Below are positions 1 to 6,817 of a stretch of 17,231 bases of DNA, piece after piece. A program made the position numbers and the translations under genes. The DNA is from an uncultured Caryophanales bacterium. GTDB taxonomy: Bacteria; Bacillota_I; Bacilli_A; RF39; UBA660. The stretch's first letter is position 1; each line of letters begins with the position of its first letter. The notes under the pieces were generated by a model. The model saw nothing but the letters and a program-made list of their open reading frames with translations, was not told the origin of the DNA and made no database searches. The stretch covers positions 1 to 17,231 of the forward strand of contig CAMKQS010000026.1 in the NCBI GenBank assembly GCA_946414975.1. The letters run 5' to 3'.

Positions 1-1
1 T

Positions 2-1500
2 GGAACAGAAATAGAATATACTGTAGATGAAAAAGAAATTGCAGGATATGAAAAAGCAATTACAGGAAGTGTAAGTGAAGGATTTAAAGTAACAAATACT
101 CATAGTCCAGAAAAAACAAATGTAACAGGTAGAAAAGTATGGCAAGATGCTAATAATCAAGATGGGGTAAGACCAGCAAGTATTATAGTTAAGTTATATG
201 CAGATGGTACTTACGTTACTGAAGGTGTAATTACTGAAGGTGAAAATAAGAATTGGGCATTTGCATTTACTGATTTGCCAAAATATAATAATGGAACAGA
301 AATAGAATATACTGTTAAGGAAGAAAGTGTAGATGGATATACAACTACTTATGGTGATAATAATACTATTATAAATACACATGAAACTTCTAAAACAAGT
401 GTATCTGGTACAAAGACTTGGAATGATAACAATGACCAAGATGGAAAAAGACCAGAAAGTATAACAGTAAGATTATATGCAAATGGAACTGAAGTTGCAA
501 AAAAAGATGTAACTGCAGAAGATGGTTGGGCATATAGTTTTGATGAATTAGATAAGTATGCAGAAGGAAAAGAGATTAATTATACAATTACAGAAGATGC
601 TGTAGATGGTTATTCAACAGAAATAAATGGATATGATATTACAAATACGCATGAAGTAGAGAAAATAAGTGTATCTGGTACAAAAATTTGGGATGATAAT
701 GATAACCAAGATGGAAAAAGACCAGAAAGTATAACAGTAAGATTATATGCAAATGGAACTGAAGTTGCAAAAAAAGATGTAACTGCAGCAAATGGTTGGA
801 CATATAGCTTTGATGAATTAGATAAGTATGCAGAAGGAAAAGAGATTAATTATACAATTACCGAAGATACTGTTGATGGATATGAAAAAGAAGTAACAGG
901 TTATGATGTAACTAATACTCACGTTCCAGAAAAAATTACATTTAAAGCGACAAAAGTATGGGATGATAAAGATAACCAGGATGGAATTAGACCAGAAAGT
1001 ATAACAGTATATCTTTATAAAAATAATGAAGTATTTAAAACTGCAGTAATCAGTGCTGAAAATAATTGGACTTATTCATTTGATGAGTTAGATAGATATG
1101 CTAATGGAGTAGAGATAAGTTATAAAATAGTTGAAGAAGAAGTTGATGGTTATAGTACTGAAATAAATTATGATGAAATAGATGAAAATAATATTGTTTC
1201 ATCAACTATCACAAATACACATGCTCCAGAAAAAATTGATATTACAATTAATAAAACTTGGAATGATAAAGATAATTATGATGGATTAAGACCAATAGAA
1301 ATTACAGTAGATCTATTTAAAGATGGTATTTTATTTGATACAATTATTATAAACGAAAATGATAATTGGAAATATCAAATTAAAGATTTAGATAAATATG
1401 CAAACGGAACTGAAATTTTATATACTATTTTGGAGCACCCAGTTGCTTATTATGAAACAATGATTAATGGTTTTGATATAACTAATACTCATAAAGTAGT
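2..1500 (+). repeat. Tandem Cna-B coding repeats (one partial plus five)
   Basis: Units, counted from the residue seven before the KxW tryptophan, are: partial 2-118, then 119-397, 398-667, 668-937, 938-1237 and 1238 to about 1500. Lengths are 279, 270, 270, 300 and about 263 bases. The units at 398 and 668 are much closer to each other than to the rest: bases 435-518 are identical to 705-788, and 541-590 to 811-860, at a 270-base offset. This indicates a recent unit duplication or gene conversion. The outer units are diverged at DNA level but keep the protein motifs. Confidence 0.9.
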
Positions 1501-1642
1501 AGAAGGTAAAGGTAGTGGATATGAAATTGAAGCTCCTAATACTGGTGTTGACACAAATAATAATGATATTACATATATAATCAAAATGATTTTTATGATA
1601 ATATCTTTAGGATTGTTTTCAAAAAAAATATTAAAAAATTAA
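2..1642 (+). CDS. Cna-B repeat surface adhesin, sortase-anchored (5' partial)
   Basis: The reading frame is open from base 2 and the N-terminus lies outside the window; 546 residues are visible. Nearly all of it is tandem Cna-B domains of about 90 residues. Each domain has a K-x-W-x-D start, a DG-x-RP motif, an aromatic/Thr-rich strand ending in Glu, and a closing NTH. In Cna-B folds Lys, Glu and Asn at such positions form an intramolecular isopeptide bond, so a rigid cell-surface stalk is inferred. The C-terminus carries APNTG (bases 1532-1546), a hydrophobic stretch and a Lys-rich tail, which is the architecture of a sortase sorting signal with Ala in place of the usual Leu. A terminator follows at once and a sortase gene lies downstream. 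The ligand cannot be told because any N-terminal binding domain is missing. An internal Met at base 275 is not a credible start, since the same frame encodes good Cna-B sequence upstream. Confidence 0.9.
   Translation, partial: GTEIEYTVDEKEIAGYEKAITGSVSEGFKVTNTHSPEKTNVTGRKVWQDANNQDGVRPASIIVKLYADGTYVTEGVITEGENKNWAFAFTDLPKYNNGTEIEYTVKEESVDGYTTTYGDNNTIINTHETSKTSVSGTKTWNDNNDQDGKRPESITVRLYANGTEVAKKDVTAEDGWAYSFDELDKYAEGKEINYTITEDAVDGYSTEINGYDITNTHEVEKISVSGTKIWDDNDNQDGKRPESITVRLYANGTEVAKKDVTAANGWTYSFDELDKYAEGKEINYTITEDTVDGYEKEVTGYDVTNTHVPEKITFKATKVWDDKDNQDGIRPESITVYLYKNNEVFKTAVISAENNWTYSFDELDRYANGVEISYKIVEEEVDGYSTEINYDEIDENNIVSSTITNTHAPEKIDITINKTWNDKDNYDGLRPIEITVDLFKDGILFDTIIINENDNWKYQIKDLDKYANGTEILYTILEHPVAYYETMINGFDITNTHKVVEGKGSGYEIEAPNTGVDTNNNDITYIIKMIFMIISLGLFSKKILKN
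1452..1487 (+). repeat. Direct repeat copy 1, in last Cna-B unit
   Basis: This 36-base stretch matches 2456-2491 with two C/T differences and an uninterrupted 23-base identity in the centre. It encodes the MINGFDI region just before the closing NTH of the last Cna-B unit. Confidence 0.9.
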
Positions 1643-1665
1643 GACTGCTTAGGTAGTCTTTTTTT
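1641..1665 (+). terminator. Rho-independent terminator of the adhesin gene
   Basis: Stem 1641-1648 (AAGACTGC) pairs with 1653-1660 (GTAGTCTT), with one G-U pair and loop TTAG, followed by a T-run to 1665. The stem starts inside the adhesin stop codon. Confidence 0.85.
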
Positions 1666-1666
1666 G

Positions 1667-1695
1667 TTGACAAATTAAAAAAAATTATATATTAT
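1667..1695 (+). promoter_or_regulatory. Sigma-A-type promoter of the sortase gene
   Basis: A perfect -35 TTGACA (1667-1672), a 17-base spacer and -10 TATTAT (1690-1695) lie directly after the adhesin terminator. The sortase is therefore transcribed separately from the adhesin. Confidence 0.85.
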
Positions 1696-1722
1696 ATGTT
1701 TGTTATTAAAAGGGGGAAGTAT

Positions 1723-2412
1723 ATGAAAAAAAATATATTTGTTGTAATAATTGCTTGTTTTTTAATAACTTTATCTACATTGCTCTTGTTTAATTTAAAT
1801 AATAAAAAATTAGATAATAAAAAAGTAAAAAAAATAATTAATAAAACAATTGAGAATTCTAAAGACGATATTACAAATGCCAAAGATTCGTATGGTAATG
1901 AGGATATTATTGGTAATATAACAGTATCTGGAACTGATATAGATGAATATATAGTTCAAACAACTGACAATAATTATTATTTAAATCATAATTTAAAGAA
2001 AGAATATGATATTGCTGGAGCAGTGTTTATGGATTATAGGAATAGTGTTGATGATAAAAAAATTCTTATATTTGGACATAATGCTAGGAAATTAGATACG
2101 GTACCATTTCATGATTTAGAAAAATATTTAGATGAATCATTTTATAGAGAAAATAAATATGTAGATTTAAAGTTTAATGAAGATACTAAATGGTTAATTT
2201 TTTCAGTTATGATTGTAAAAAAAGGAAATAATACTCATATGAAGCTTGAATTTGATGATAATTCTTGGTTAGAACATTTAAATTATTTAAAGAGTAATTC
2301 AATATATGATACAGGGGTCGATGTTAGTTTTGATGATAGAATTGTTGTGATACAAACTTGTAATTATCATCCTGAAAATACATATATATTAATATGTGCA
2401 AAAAAAATATAA
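1723..2412 (+). CDS. Class B-like sortase
   Basis: A 229-residue membrane-anchored transpeptidase of the sortase family. Residues 4-23 form an N-terminal signal anchor. The catalytic domain shows GHN with His119, then a segment (PFHDLEKYLDESF) typical of class B sortases, and QTCN with nucleophile Cys213. Sortases cleave a sorting motif in a surface protein and attach it to the cell wall or to another subunit; the adjacent APNTG protein is the obvious substrate. One oddity is that the arginine expected in the last strand (R-x-V-V-x-A-K type) is Tyr221 here. The start at 1723 is chosen because AGGGGGAAG (1711-1719) sits at ribosome-binding distance. The in-frame ATG at 1696 overlaps the promoter -10 and has no such site. 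Family assignment is firm, substrate is inferred. Confidence 0.85.
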   Translation: MKKNIFVVIIACFLITLSTLLLFNLNNKKLDNKKVKKIINKTIENSKDDITNAKDSYGNEDIIGNITVSGTDIDEYIVQTTDNNYYLNHNLKKEYDIAGAVFMDYRNSVDDKKILIFGHNARKLDTVPFHDLEKYLDESFYRENKYVDLKFNEDTKWLIFSVMIVKKGNNTHMKLEFDDNSWLEHLNYLKSNSIYDTGVDVSFDDRIVVIQTCNYHPENTYILICAKKI

Positions 2413-2430
2413 ATAATTTAGATTTTTCTA

Positions 2431-2511
2431 ATGCTAAATTTGATAGAAAAAAATAATGAAATAATGATTAATGGTTTTGATATAATTAATAAACCTGTAA
2501 TTAATAAGTAA
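2431..2511 (+). pseudogene. Relic of the end of a Cna-B repeat
   Basis: A 26-codon open frame contains MINGFDIIN, matching MINGFDITN near the end of the last Cna-B unit of the upstream adhesin, then diverges and stops. DNA identity is 34 of 36 bases (2456-2491 against 1452-1487). No ribosome-binding site precedes the ATG at 2431. It is best read as a remnant of a duplicated or rearranged adhesin 3' end rather than a working gene. Confidence 0.6.
2456..2491 (+). repeat. Direct repeat copy 2, downstream of the sortase gene
   Basis: Second copy of the 36-base repeat at 1452-1487, 1004 bases away and in the same orientation. The two copies bracket the adhesin sorting signal, its terminator, and the whole sortase gene with its promoter. 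Confidence 0.9.
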
Positions 2512-2547
2512 ATGTGATAAATGTTTGCTTTTTTTATTAAAAAAATA

Positions 2548-2556
2548 TGTTATAAT
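2548..2556 (+). promoter_or_regulatory. Extended -10 promoter of the thioredoxin-like gene
   Basis: TGT followed by consensus TATAAT (2551-2556). No convincing -35 lies 16-18 bases upstream (T-rich only). The -10 ends 18 bases before the start codon. Confidence 0.7.
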
Positions 2557-2574
2557 GTTTTAGGAGGTAGAAAG

Positions 2575-3231
2575 ATGAAAAAAAATTTAAAAATATTTAT
2601 ATTTGTAATTGTTTTAATGTTATTTATTCCAATGATTAGTATTAAAGCTGAAAATAAAAAAGTAAAAGTTTATATGTTTGAAGCAGGAGGATGTCCTTAC
2701 TGTGAAGAGGAAGAAGAATATTTAAAAGGATTAGATTCTTATGATAAAAAGTTTGAACTTATAAAAAAAGAGTTATATGTAGATCATGTTGAATGGAAAA
2801 AAGGAAAAGCTTATGATTTAGGAGTTAAAGTTGCTAATGAATTTAATGAAGCAGGATTTGAAAATGCAACTTATCAAGGGACACCATTTGTTGTAATAAG
2901 TGATTTATATGCAACAACATCGTATAATGATTCTTTAGAAGATATTATAAATGAAGCATATGAAGCTGGAGATAAGGATATTGTTGGATGTTATGAATCA
3001 GGTAAAAGTGATTGTCTTGATGATTTAAAGGAAGCAAATGCTAAAAATAATAATGCAAAAAAAGATACAACTAAAAAAATAAATCTAAATTATGATATTA
3101 TTTTGATTGTTTTAGTTGTATTATGTAGTTGTACTATAATTGTTGTATATATATTAAAATCAAATAAAGATAAAAAAGATTTAATAGATATGATAAATAA
3201 AACTAAAAAAAGTTCAACTAAAAATAAATAA
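2575..3231 (+). CDS. Membrane-anchored extracytoplasmic thioredoxin-fold protein
   Basis: 218 residues. Residues 1-25 are a signal peptide (KK, hydrophobic core, SIKA/EN as likely cleavage site). The thioredoxin-like domain carries a CPYC redox motif at 40-43 and a cis-Pro loop GTP at 102-104. A helix at about 173-194 anchors the C-terminus, followed by a Lys-rich cytoplasmic tail. The likely role is thiol-disulfide exchange on the outer face of the membrane; CPYC alone does not say whether it oxidises or reduces. Two more cysteines, Cys139 and Cys147, may form a second pair. The start at 2575 is set by AGGAGG (2562-2567); the longer frame from 2521 would put the promoter inside the coding region. 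It may be co-transcribed with the dipeptidase gene 34 bases downstream. Partner proteins are unknown. Confidence 0.8.
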   Translation: MKKNLKIFIFVIVLMLFIPMISIKAENKKVKVYMFEAGGCPYCEEEEEYLKGLDSYDKKFELIKKELYVDHVEWKKGKAYDLGVKVANEFNEAGFENATYQGTPFVVISDLYATTSYNDSLEDIINEAYEAGDKDIVGCYESGKSDCLDDLKEANAKNNNAKKDTTKKINLNYDIILIVLVVLCSCTIIVVYILKSNKDKKDLIDMINKTKKSSTKNK

Positions 3232-3265
3232 TTAAATTTATATTATATAAAGTGTGGTGAATTAG

Positions 3266-3910
3266 ATGGATAATACAAGTTGTATTATTTCAGAAGATTA
3301 TTCTAATTTTGTTAATATAGAAGATATTATACCAAATGTAATAGTTGATATGAGATATTTTTCTAGTAATAATTTTGTGGGAGAAAAAATAGATGGATAT
3401 TTAGATAATTGTGCATTATTAACTAAAGATGCTGCAAATTATTTAAGAGGTGCCAGTGATCAATTTTTAAAAGATGGATATAGAATAAAAATATTTGATG
3501 CATATAGGCCATATAAAGCATTAGTGCACTTTAAAAGATGGCTTAATAATGATGATAATAAAATGAAAGATATGTTTTATAAAGACTTATCTAAAAAAGA
3601 GTTAATTGAAAAAGATTATATTTCACTATTATCTTCTCATACTAGAGGAAGTACAGTTGATATAACTTTAGTTGATATTAAAACTAATGAAGAAATAGAT
3701 ATGGGATGTAATTTTGATAATTTTGGTAAAATTGCTCACTATGATTATAAAAATTTAACTAAAGAACAGTTAAATAATCGAAAGTATTTAAGAAGTGTTA
3801 TGGAAAAATATAATTTTAAGCCTTTAAATAACGAGTGGTGGCATTTTACGTTAGTTAATGAGCCATACATAAATACATATTTTAATTTTCCTGTAGAAAA
3901 AATAAAATAA
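3266..3910 (+). CDS. D-alanyl-D-alanine dipeptidase, VanX/DdpX family (M15D)
   Basis: 214 residues, about the usual length for VanX-type zinc dipeptidases, which hydrolyse the D-Ala-D-Ala dipeptide. The signatures are in order: DAYRP with Arg81 (transition-state arginine), SSHTRGSTVD with zinc ligands His125 and Asp132, and EWWHF with catalytic Glu190 and third zinc ligand His193. No signal peptide is seen, so it acts in the cytoplasm. A weak GGTG lies upstream of the ATG. No promoter is evident in the 34-base gap after the thioredoxin-like gene, so joint transcription is likely. No vanH/vanA ligase genes are next to it, so glycopeptide resistance is not implied. Recycling of D-Ala-D-Ala or use of it as a nutrient is the more likely role (inference). 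Confidence 0.88.
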   Translation: MDNTSCIISEDYSNFVNIEDIIPNVIVDMRYFSSNNFVGEKIDGYLDNCALLTKDAANYLRGASDQFLKDGYRIKIFDAYRPYKALVHFKRWLNNDDNKMKDMFYKDLSKKELIEKDYISLLSSHTRGSTVDITLVDIKTNEEIDMGCNFDNFGKIAHYDYKNLTKEQLNNRKYLRSVMEKYNFKPLNNEWWHFTLVNEPYINTYFNFPVEKIK

Positions 3911-3922
3911 TTTTATTTGTTG

Positions 3923-3950
3923 CAAGCGATGAAAATTGCTTGTTTTCTTT
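3923..3950 (+). terminator. Terminator after the dipeptidase gene
   Basis: Stem CAAGCGAT (3923-3930), GAAA tetraloop, ATTGCTTG (3935-3942) with one G-U pair, then TTTTCTTT. It ends exactly where the parE promoter -35 begins. Confidence 0.8.
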
Positions 3951-3978
3951 GACTTTTCTTGAAATTGCGTGCTATAAT
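3949..3978 (+). promoter_or_regulatory. Promoter of the topoisomerase IV operon
   Basis: -35 TTGACT (3949-3954), an 18-base spacer and an extended -10, TGC plus TATAAT (3973-3978). The -10 ends only 15 bases before the parE start. Confidence 0.85.
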
Positions 3979-3993
3979 GTTAAGGGTGGTAAC

Positions 3994-5898
3994 ATGGTAA
4001 AATATGATGAGAATTCTATCAAAGTATTAGAAGGATTAGAAGCAGTTAGAAAAAGACCTGGTATGTATATTGGATCTACTGATAAACGAGGTCTTCATCA
4101 TCTAGTATGGGAGATAGTTGATAACAGTATAGATGAAGTTATAAATGGTTACGGTAAAAAAATTAAAATTACTATTCATAGTGATTCTAGTGTTAGTGTA
4201 GATGATGAAGGAAGAGGTGTTCCTGTTGGAATACACGCAACAGGTAAATCGACACCTGAGGTTATATACACAGTTTTGCATGCAGGTGGAAAATTTGAAT
4301 CTAGTGGATATAAAGTATCTGGTGGACTACATGGAGTAGGTGCTAGTGTTGTTAATGCACTATCTAAATGGATGAAAGTAAATATTCGTCGTGATGGATA
4401 TGAATATGCTATTTCATTTAAAGATGGTGGAAAATTAGATCAGCCACTTACTAAGGGAATGAAAACAAGTAAGACAGGTACATCTGTTAGATTTATGCCA
4501 GATGATACAATATTTTCAACTACACATTTTTCATTTTCTACTATATGTGAAAGAATGCAGGAAAGTGCATTTTTACTTGAAGGACTTACCATAGATATAA
4601 TAGATGAGATAAATGATAGAAAAGAAAGTTATTGTTATTTAAATGGATTAAAATCATTTGTTGAATATATAAATCAAGATAAAAGTGAACTTCATTCTGT
4701 TGTACAATTCGAAGGTGTTAAGGATAATATAGAAGTTAGTGTTGCATTTCAGTATACAGATACATATTCAGAAAATATTATATCATTTGTTAATAATGTA
4801 AAAACTTCTGATGGTGGTACACATGAGGTAGGATATAAAACTGCACTTACTCGTGTATTTAATGACTATGCAAGAAGTAATGGTTATCTAAAAGCAAAAG
4901 ATAAAAATTTAGAAGGGCCAGATACTAGAGAGGGAATAACTACAATATTATCTGTAAATATACCTGAAGCATTATTACAGTTTGAAGGACAAACAAAATC
5001 TAAATTAGGAACTCCTCAAGCTCGTAATGCAGTAGAAAGTATTGTTAGTGAAAAATTACAATTTTTCTTAGAAGAAAATAAGGCTGTAGCTACAAAGATT
5101 GTTGAAAAAATGGTTAAAAGTAAACAAGTAAGAGAGGCAGCAAGAAAAGCAAGAGATGAAGCTAGAAATGGTAAATCTAAAAATAAAATAGAGAAAAATT
5201 TATCTGGTAAATTATCTCCTGCACAAAGTAAGAATCCAAAGAAAAATGAGTTGTTTTTAGTCGAGGGAGATTCAGCAGGTGGTTCAGCCAAAGGTGGACG
5301 TGATCGTAAGTTTCAAGCAATATTACCACTTCGTGGTAAAGTAATAAATACTGCTAAAGCATCACTATCTGATATACTAAAAAATGAAGAAATAAATACA
5401 ATGATTCATACAATAGGTGCAGGGGTAGGATCGGATTTTACTGTTGAAGATTCAAATTATGATAAAGTAATAATAATGACCGATGCCGATGTAGATGGTG
5501 CTCATATTCAAATATTACTTCTTACATTTTTCTACTATTATATGAGAGGTTTAATTGAGCAGGGTAAACTTTATATAGCACTCCCTCCTTTATATAAACT
5601 TGATTACGGAAAAAAGCATTTTTATGCATATACAGATGAAGAGTTAGAAGATATAAAAAAAGAAAATACTGGTAAGTATTCTATTCAAAGATATAAAGGT
5701 TTAGGAGAGATGAATGCTGATCAGCTTTGGGAAACTACAATGAATCCTGATACTCGTAGTTTAATTAGAGTTAGTATTTCAGATGCAGCACTTGCTGAAA
5801 GACGTGTTAGTGTACTTATGGGAGATAAAGTTGAACCTAGAAAACAATGGATAGAAGAAAATGTAGAGTTTACAATGGAAGATAATTATAGAGCGTAG
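3994..5898 (+). CDS. parE: DNA topoisomerase IV subunit B (ParE)
   Basis: 634 residues, close to Bacillota ParE length. This ATPase subunit of topoisomerase IV decatenates sister chromosomes and relaxes supercoils together with ParC. It opens with the GHKL ATPase (EAVRKRPGMYIGST, DNSIDE, GGLHGVG lid motif). The TOPRIM domain has EGDSAGG with Glu424 and DADVDG with Asp497 and Asp499 as Mg2+ ligands. The sequence HIQILLLTFFYYYM is ParE-like; GyrB usually has HIRTLLLTFF. It lacks the insert of proteobacterial GyrB and ends with RYKGLGEMNADQLWETTMNP. The start at 3994 follows AAGGGTGGT (3982-3990); the longer in-frame start at 3940 lies inside the terminator and promoter. It heads an operon ending with parC. 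Confidence 0.96.
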   Translation: MVKYDENSIKVLEGLEAVRKRPGMYIGSTDKRGLHHLVWEIVDNSIDEVINGYGKKIKITIHSDSSVSVDDEGRGVPVGIHATGKSTPEVIYTVLHAGGKFESSGYKVSGGLHGVGASVVNALSKWMKVNIRRDGYEYAISFKDGGKLDQPLTKGMKTSKTGTSVRFMPDDTIFSTTHFSFSTICERMQESAFLLEGLTIDIIDEINDRKESYCYLNGLKSFVEYINQDKSELHSVVQFEGVKDNIEVSVAFQYTDTYSENIISFVNNVKTSDGGTHEVGYKTALTRVFNDYARSNGYLKAKDKNLEGPDTREGITTILSVNIPEALLQFEGQTKSKLGTPQARNAVESIVSEKLQFFLEENKAVATKIVEKMVKSKQVREAARKARDEARNGKSKNKIEKNLSGKLSPAQSKNPKKNELFLVEGDSAGGSAKGGRDRKFQAILPLRGKVINTAKASLSDILKNEEINTMIHTIGAGVGSDFTVEDSNYDKVIIMTDADVDGAHIQILLLTFFYYYMRGLIEQGKLYIALPPLYKLDYGKKHFYAYTDEELEDIKKENTGKYSIQRYKGLGEMNADQLWETTMNPDTRSLIRVSISDAALAERRVSVLMGDKVEPRKQWIEENVEFTMEDNYRA

Positions 5899-5906
5899 GG
5901 GGAATT

Positions 5907-6248
5907 ATGGAAAAGTATATTAAAAATTTAAATAAGAATTATAATTTTTCAAAGAATGGATTTAATGTTATTTTGCCAAAAATAACTTGTTCTGACATTA
6001 GTATTTGTTTTGTTGATATAAATGGTGAACGTGATAACTATTGTATGTTAGATACTAGTACTATATTTTATTATATAATTTCTGGTTTGGGAGAATTTGA
6101 AATAGATGATGATAAAGTACCTGTTAAAACTGACGATTTAATTGAGATTTCTCCAAAGAAAAAATATAGTTATAAAGGTAATTTAAGAATGTTAGAAATA
6201 ATGTCAAATTCATTTGATGAAAATGAAGTACATGAAACGAGTAAGTAG
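5907..6248 (+). CDS. Small cupin-fold protein, function unknown
   Basis: 113 residues with a single cupin-like beta-barrel pattern: FYYIISGLGEFEIDD (about 51-65), then DDLIEISPKKKYSYKG (about 72-87) and a closing strand. The usual metal ligands of cupin motif 1 (HxH, Glu) and the His of motif 2 are not present, so it is probably not a metal-dependent enzyme; small-molecule binding is possible. The start is eight bases after the parE stop, and GGGGGA right after that stop serves as the ribosome-binding site, so translation is likely coupled. The Nudix gene follows after 11 bases. Nothing in the sequence ties it to topoisomerase function. Confidence 0.65.
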   Translation: MEKYIKNLNKNYNFSKNGFNVILPKITCSDISICFVDINGERDNYCMLDTSTIFYYIISGLGEFEIDDDKVPVKTDDLIEISPKKKYSYKGNLRMLEIMSNSFDENEVHETSK

Positions 6249-6259
6249 GACGTGATTAT

Positions 6260-6817
6260 ATGTTGAAAGAACAAATAGAAAAATATATGCCATTTGACGA
6301 AGTGGAGCAAAAAGATAAAGAACAATTTTTAGAATTTATTAATAGTTTTGATGATGTATTAACGAGAAATAATATTTTTGGACATTTTACTGCATCCGCT
6401 TTTGTAGTTAATAAAGATAGAACAAAAATGGTAGTTGTCTATCATATCATAAATGATGGTTGGGCATATCCTGGTGGACACGCTGATGGCATTGATGATT
6501 TACTTTCTGTTGCAGTTCGTGAAGTAGAAGAAGAAACTGGGCTTAAAGCAAAAGTATTAGATGAAAACATATTTGCAATTAACTCTAATCCAGTAATTGG
6601 ACATGTGAAACGAGGAAAATATGTATCATCCCATATACATTTTGATTGTGTATATATAATGGAAGCAGATGATAAAATACCACTTGTTTATAGAGAAGAT
6701 GAGTCTAAAGGAGTTAAATGGGTTGATTTTGAAGATGCTTACGATGAATCATTTTGTGATTTTATAAGACCAGTACATAAGAAATTAATAAAAAAACTAA
6801 ATAATAGAGGTGTTTAG
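6260..6817 (+). CDS. Nudix hydrolase
   Basis: 185 residues. The Nudix box runs from Gly73 to Leu95, ending REVEEETGL with Arg87, Glu88, Glu91 and Glu92 as the Mg2+/catalytic core. The first Glu of the consensus (G-x5-E) is Asp79, a variation seen in the GGHADG-type subfamily. Nudix enzymes hydrolyse nucleoside diphosphates linked to another moiety; the substrate here cannot be told. The N-terminal 40 residues and the YVSSHIHFDCVYIME strand fit ADP-ribose or (d)NTP pyrophosphatase-like members. It sits inside the parE-parC operon: 11 bases after the cupin gene, with its TAG directly against the parC ATG. Confidence 0.85.
   Translation: MLKEQIEKYMPFDEVEQKDKEQFLEFINSFDDVLTRNNIFGHFTASAFVVNKDRTKMVVVYHIINDGWAYPGGHADGIDDLLSVAVREVEEETGLKAKVLDENIFAINSNPVIGHVKRGKYVSSHIHFDCVYIMEADDKIPLVYREDESKGVKWVDFEDAYDESFCDFIRPVHKKLIKKLNNRGV

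Noticed and set aside
398..937. Regularly spaced repeats as a possible CRISPR array
   Set aside because: The repeats are 270-base in-frame coding units of Cna-B domains, not short repeats with unrelated spacers.
2423..2451. Hairpin TTTTTCTA / TAGAAAAA after the sortase gene as a terminator
   Set aside because: The stem is all weak pairs except one, the loop is 13 bases, and no T-run follows on the plus strand.
3266..3910. Glycopeptide-resistance cluster
   Set aside because: Only a VanX-type dipeptidase is present; no VanH, VanA/B ligase or VanRS genes lie nearby.
5016..5291. Minus-strand open frame inside parE; similar ones at 7882-8313 in parC, 194-439 in the adhesin and 11833-12021 in the P-type ATPase
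   Set aside because: Each is a shadow of a strongly supported gene on the other strand, with low-complexity Ser/Phe/Leu-rich translation and no ribosome-binding site or recognisable motif.
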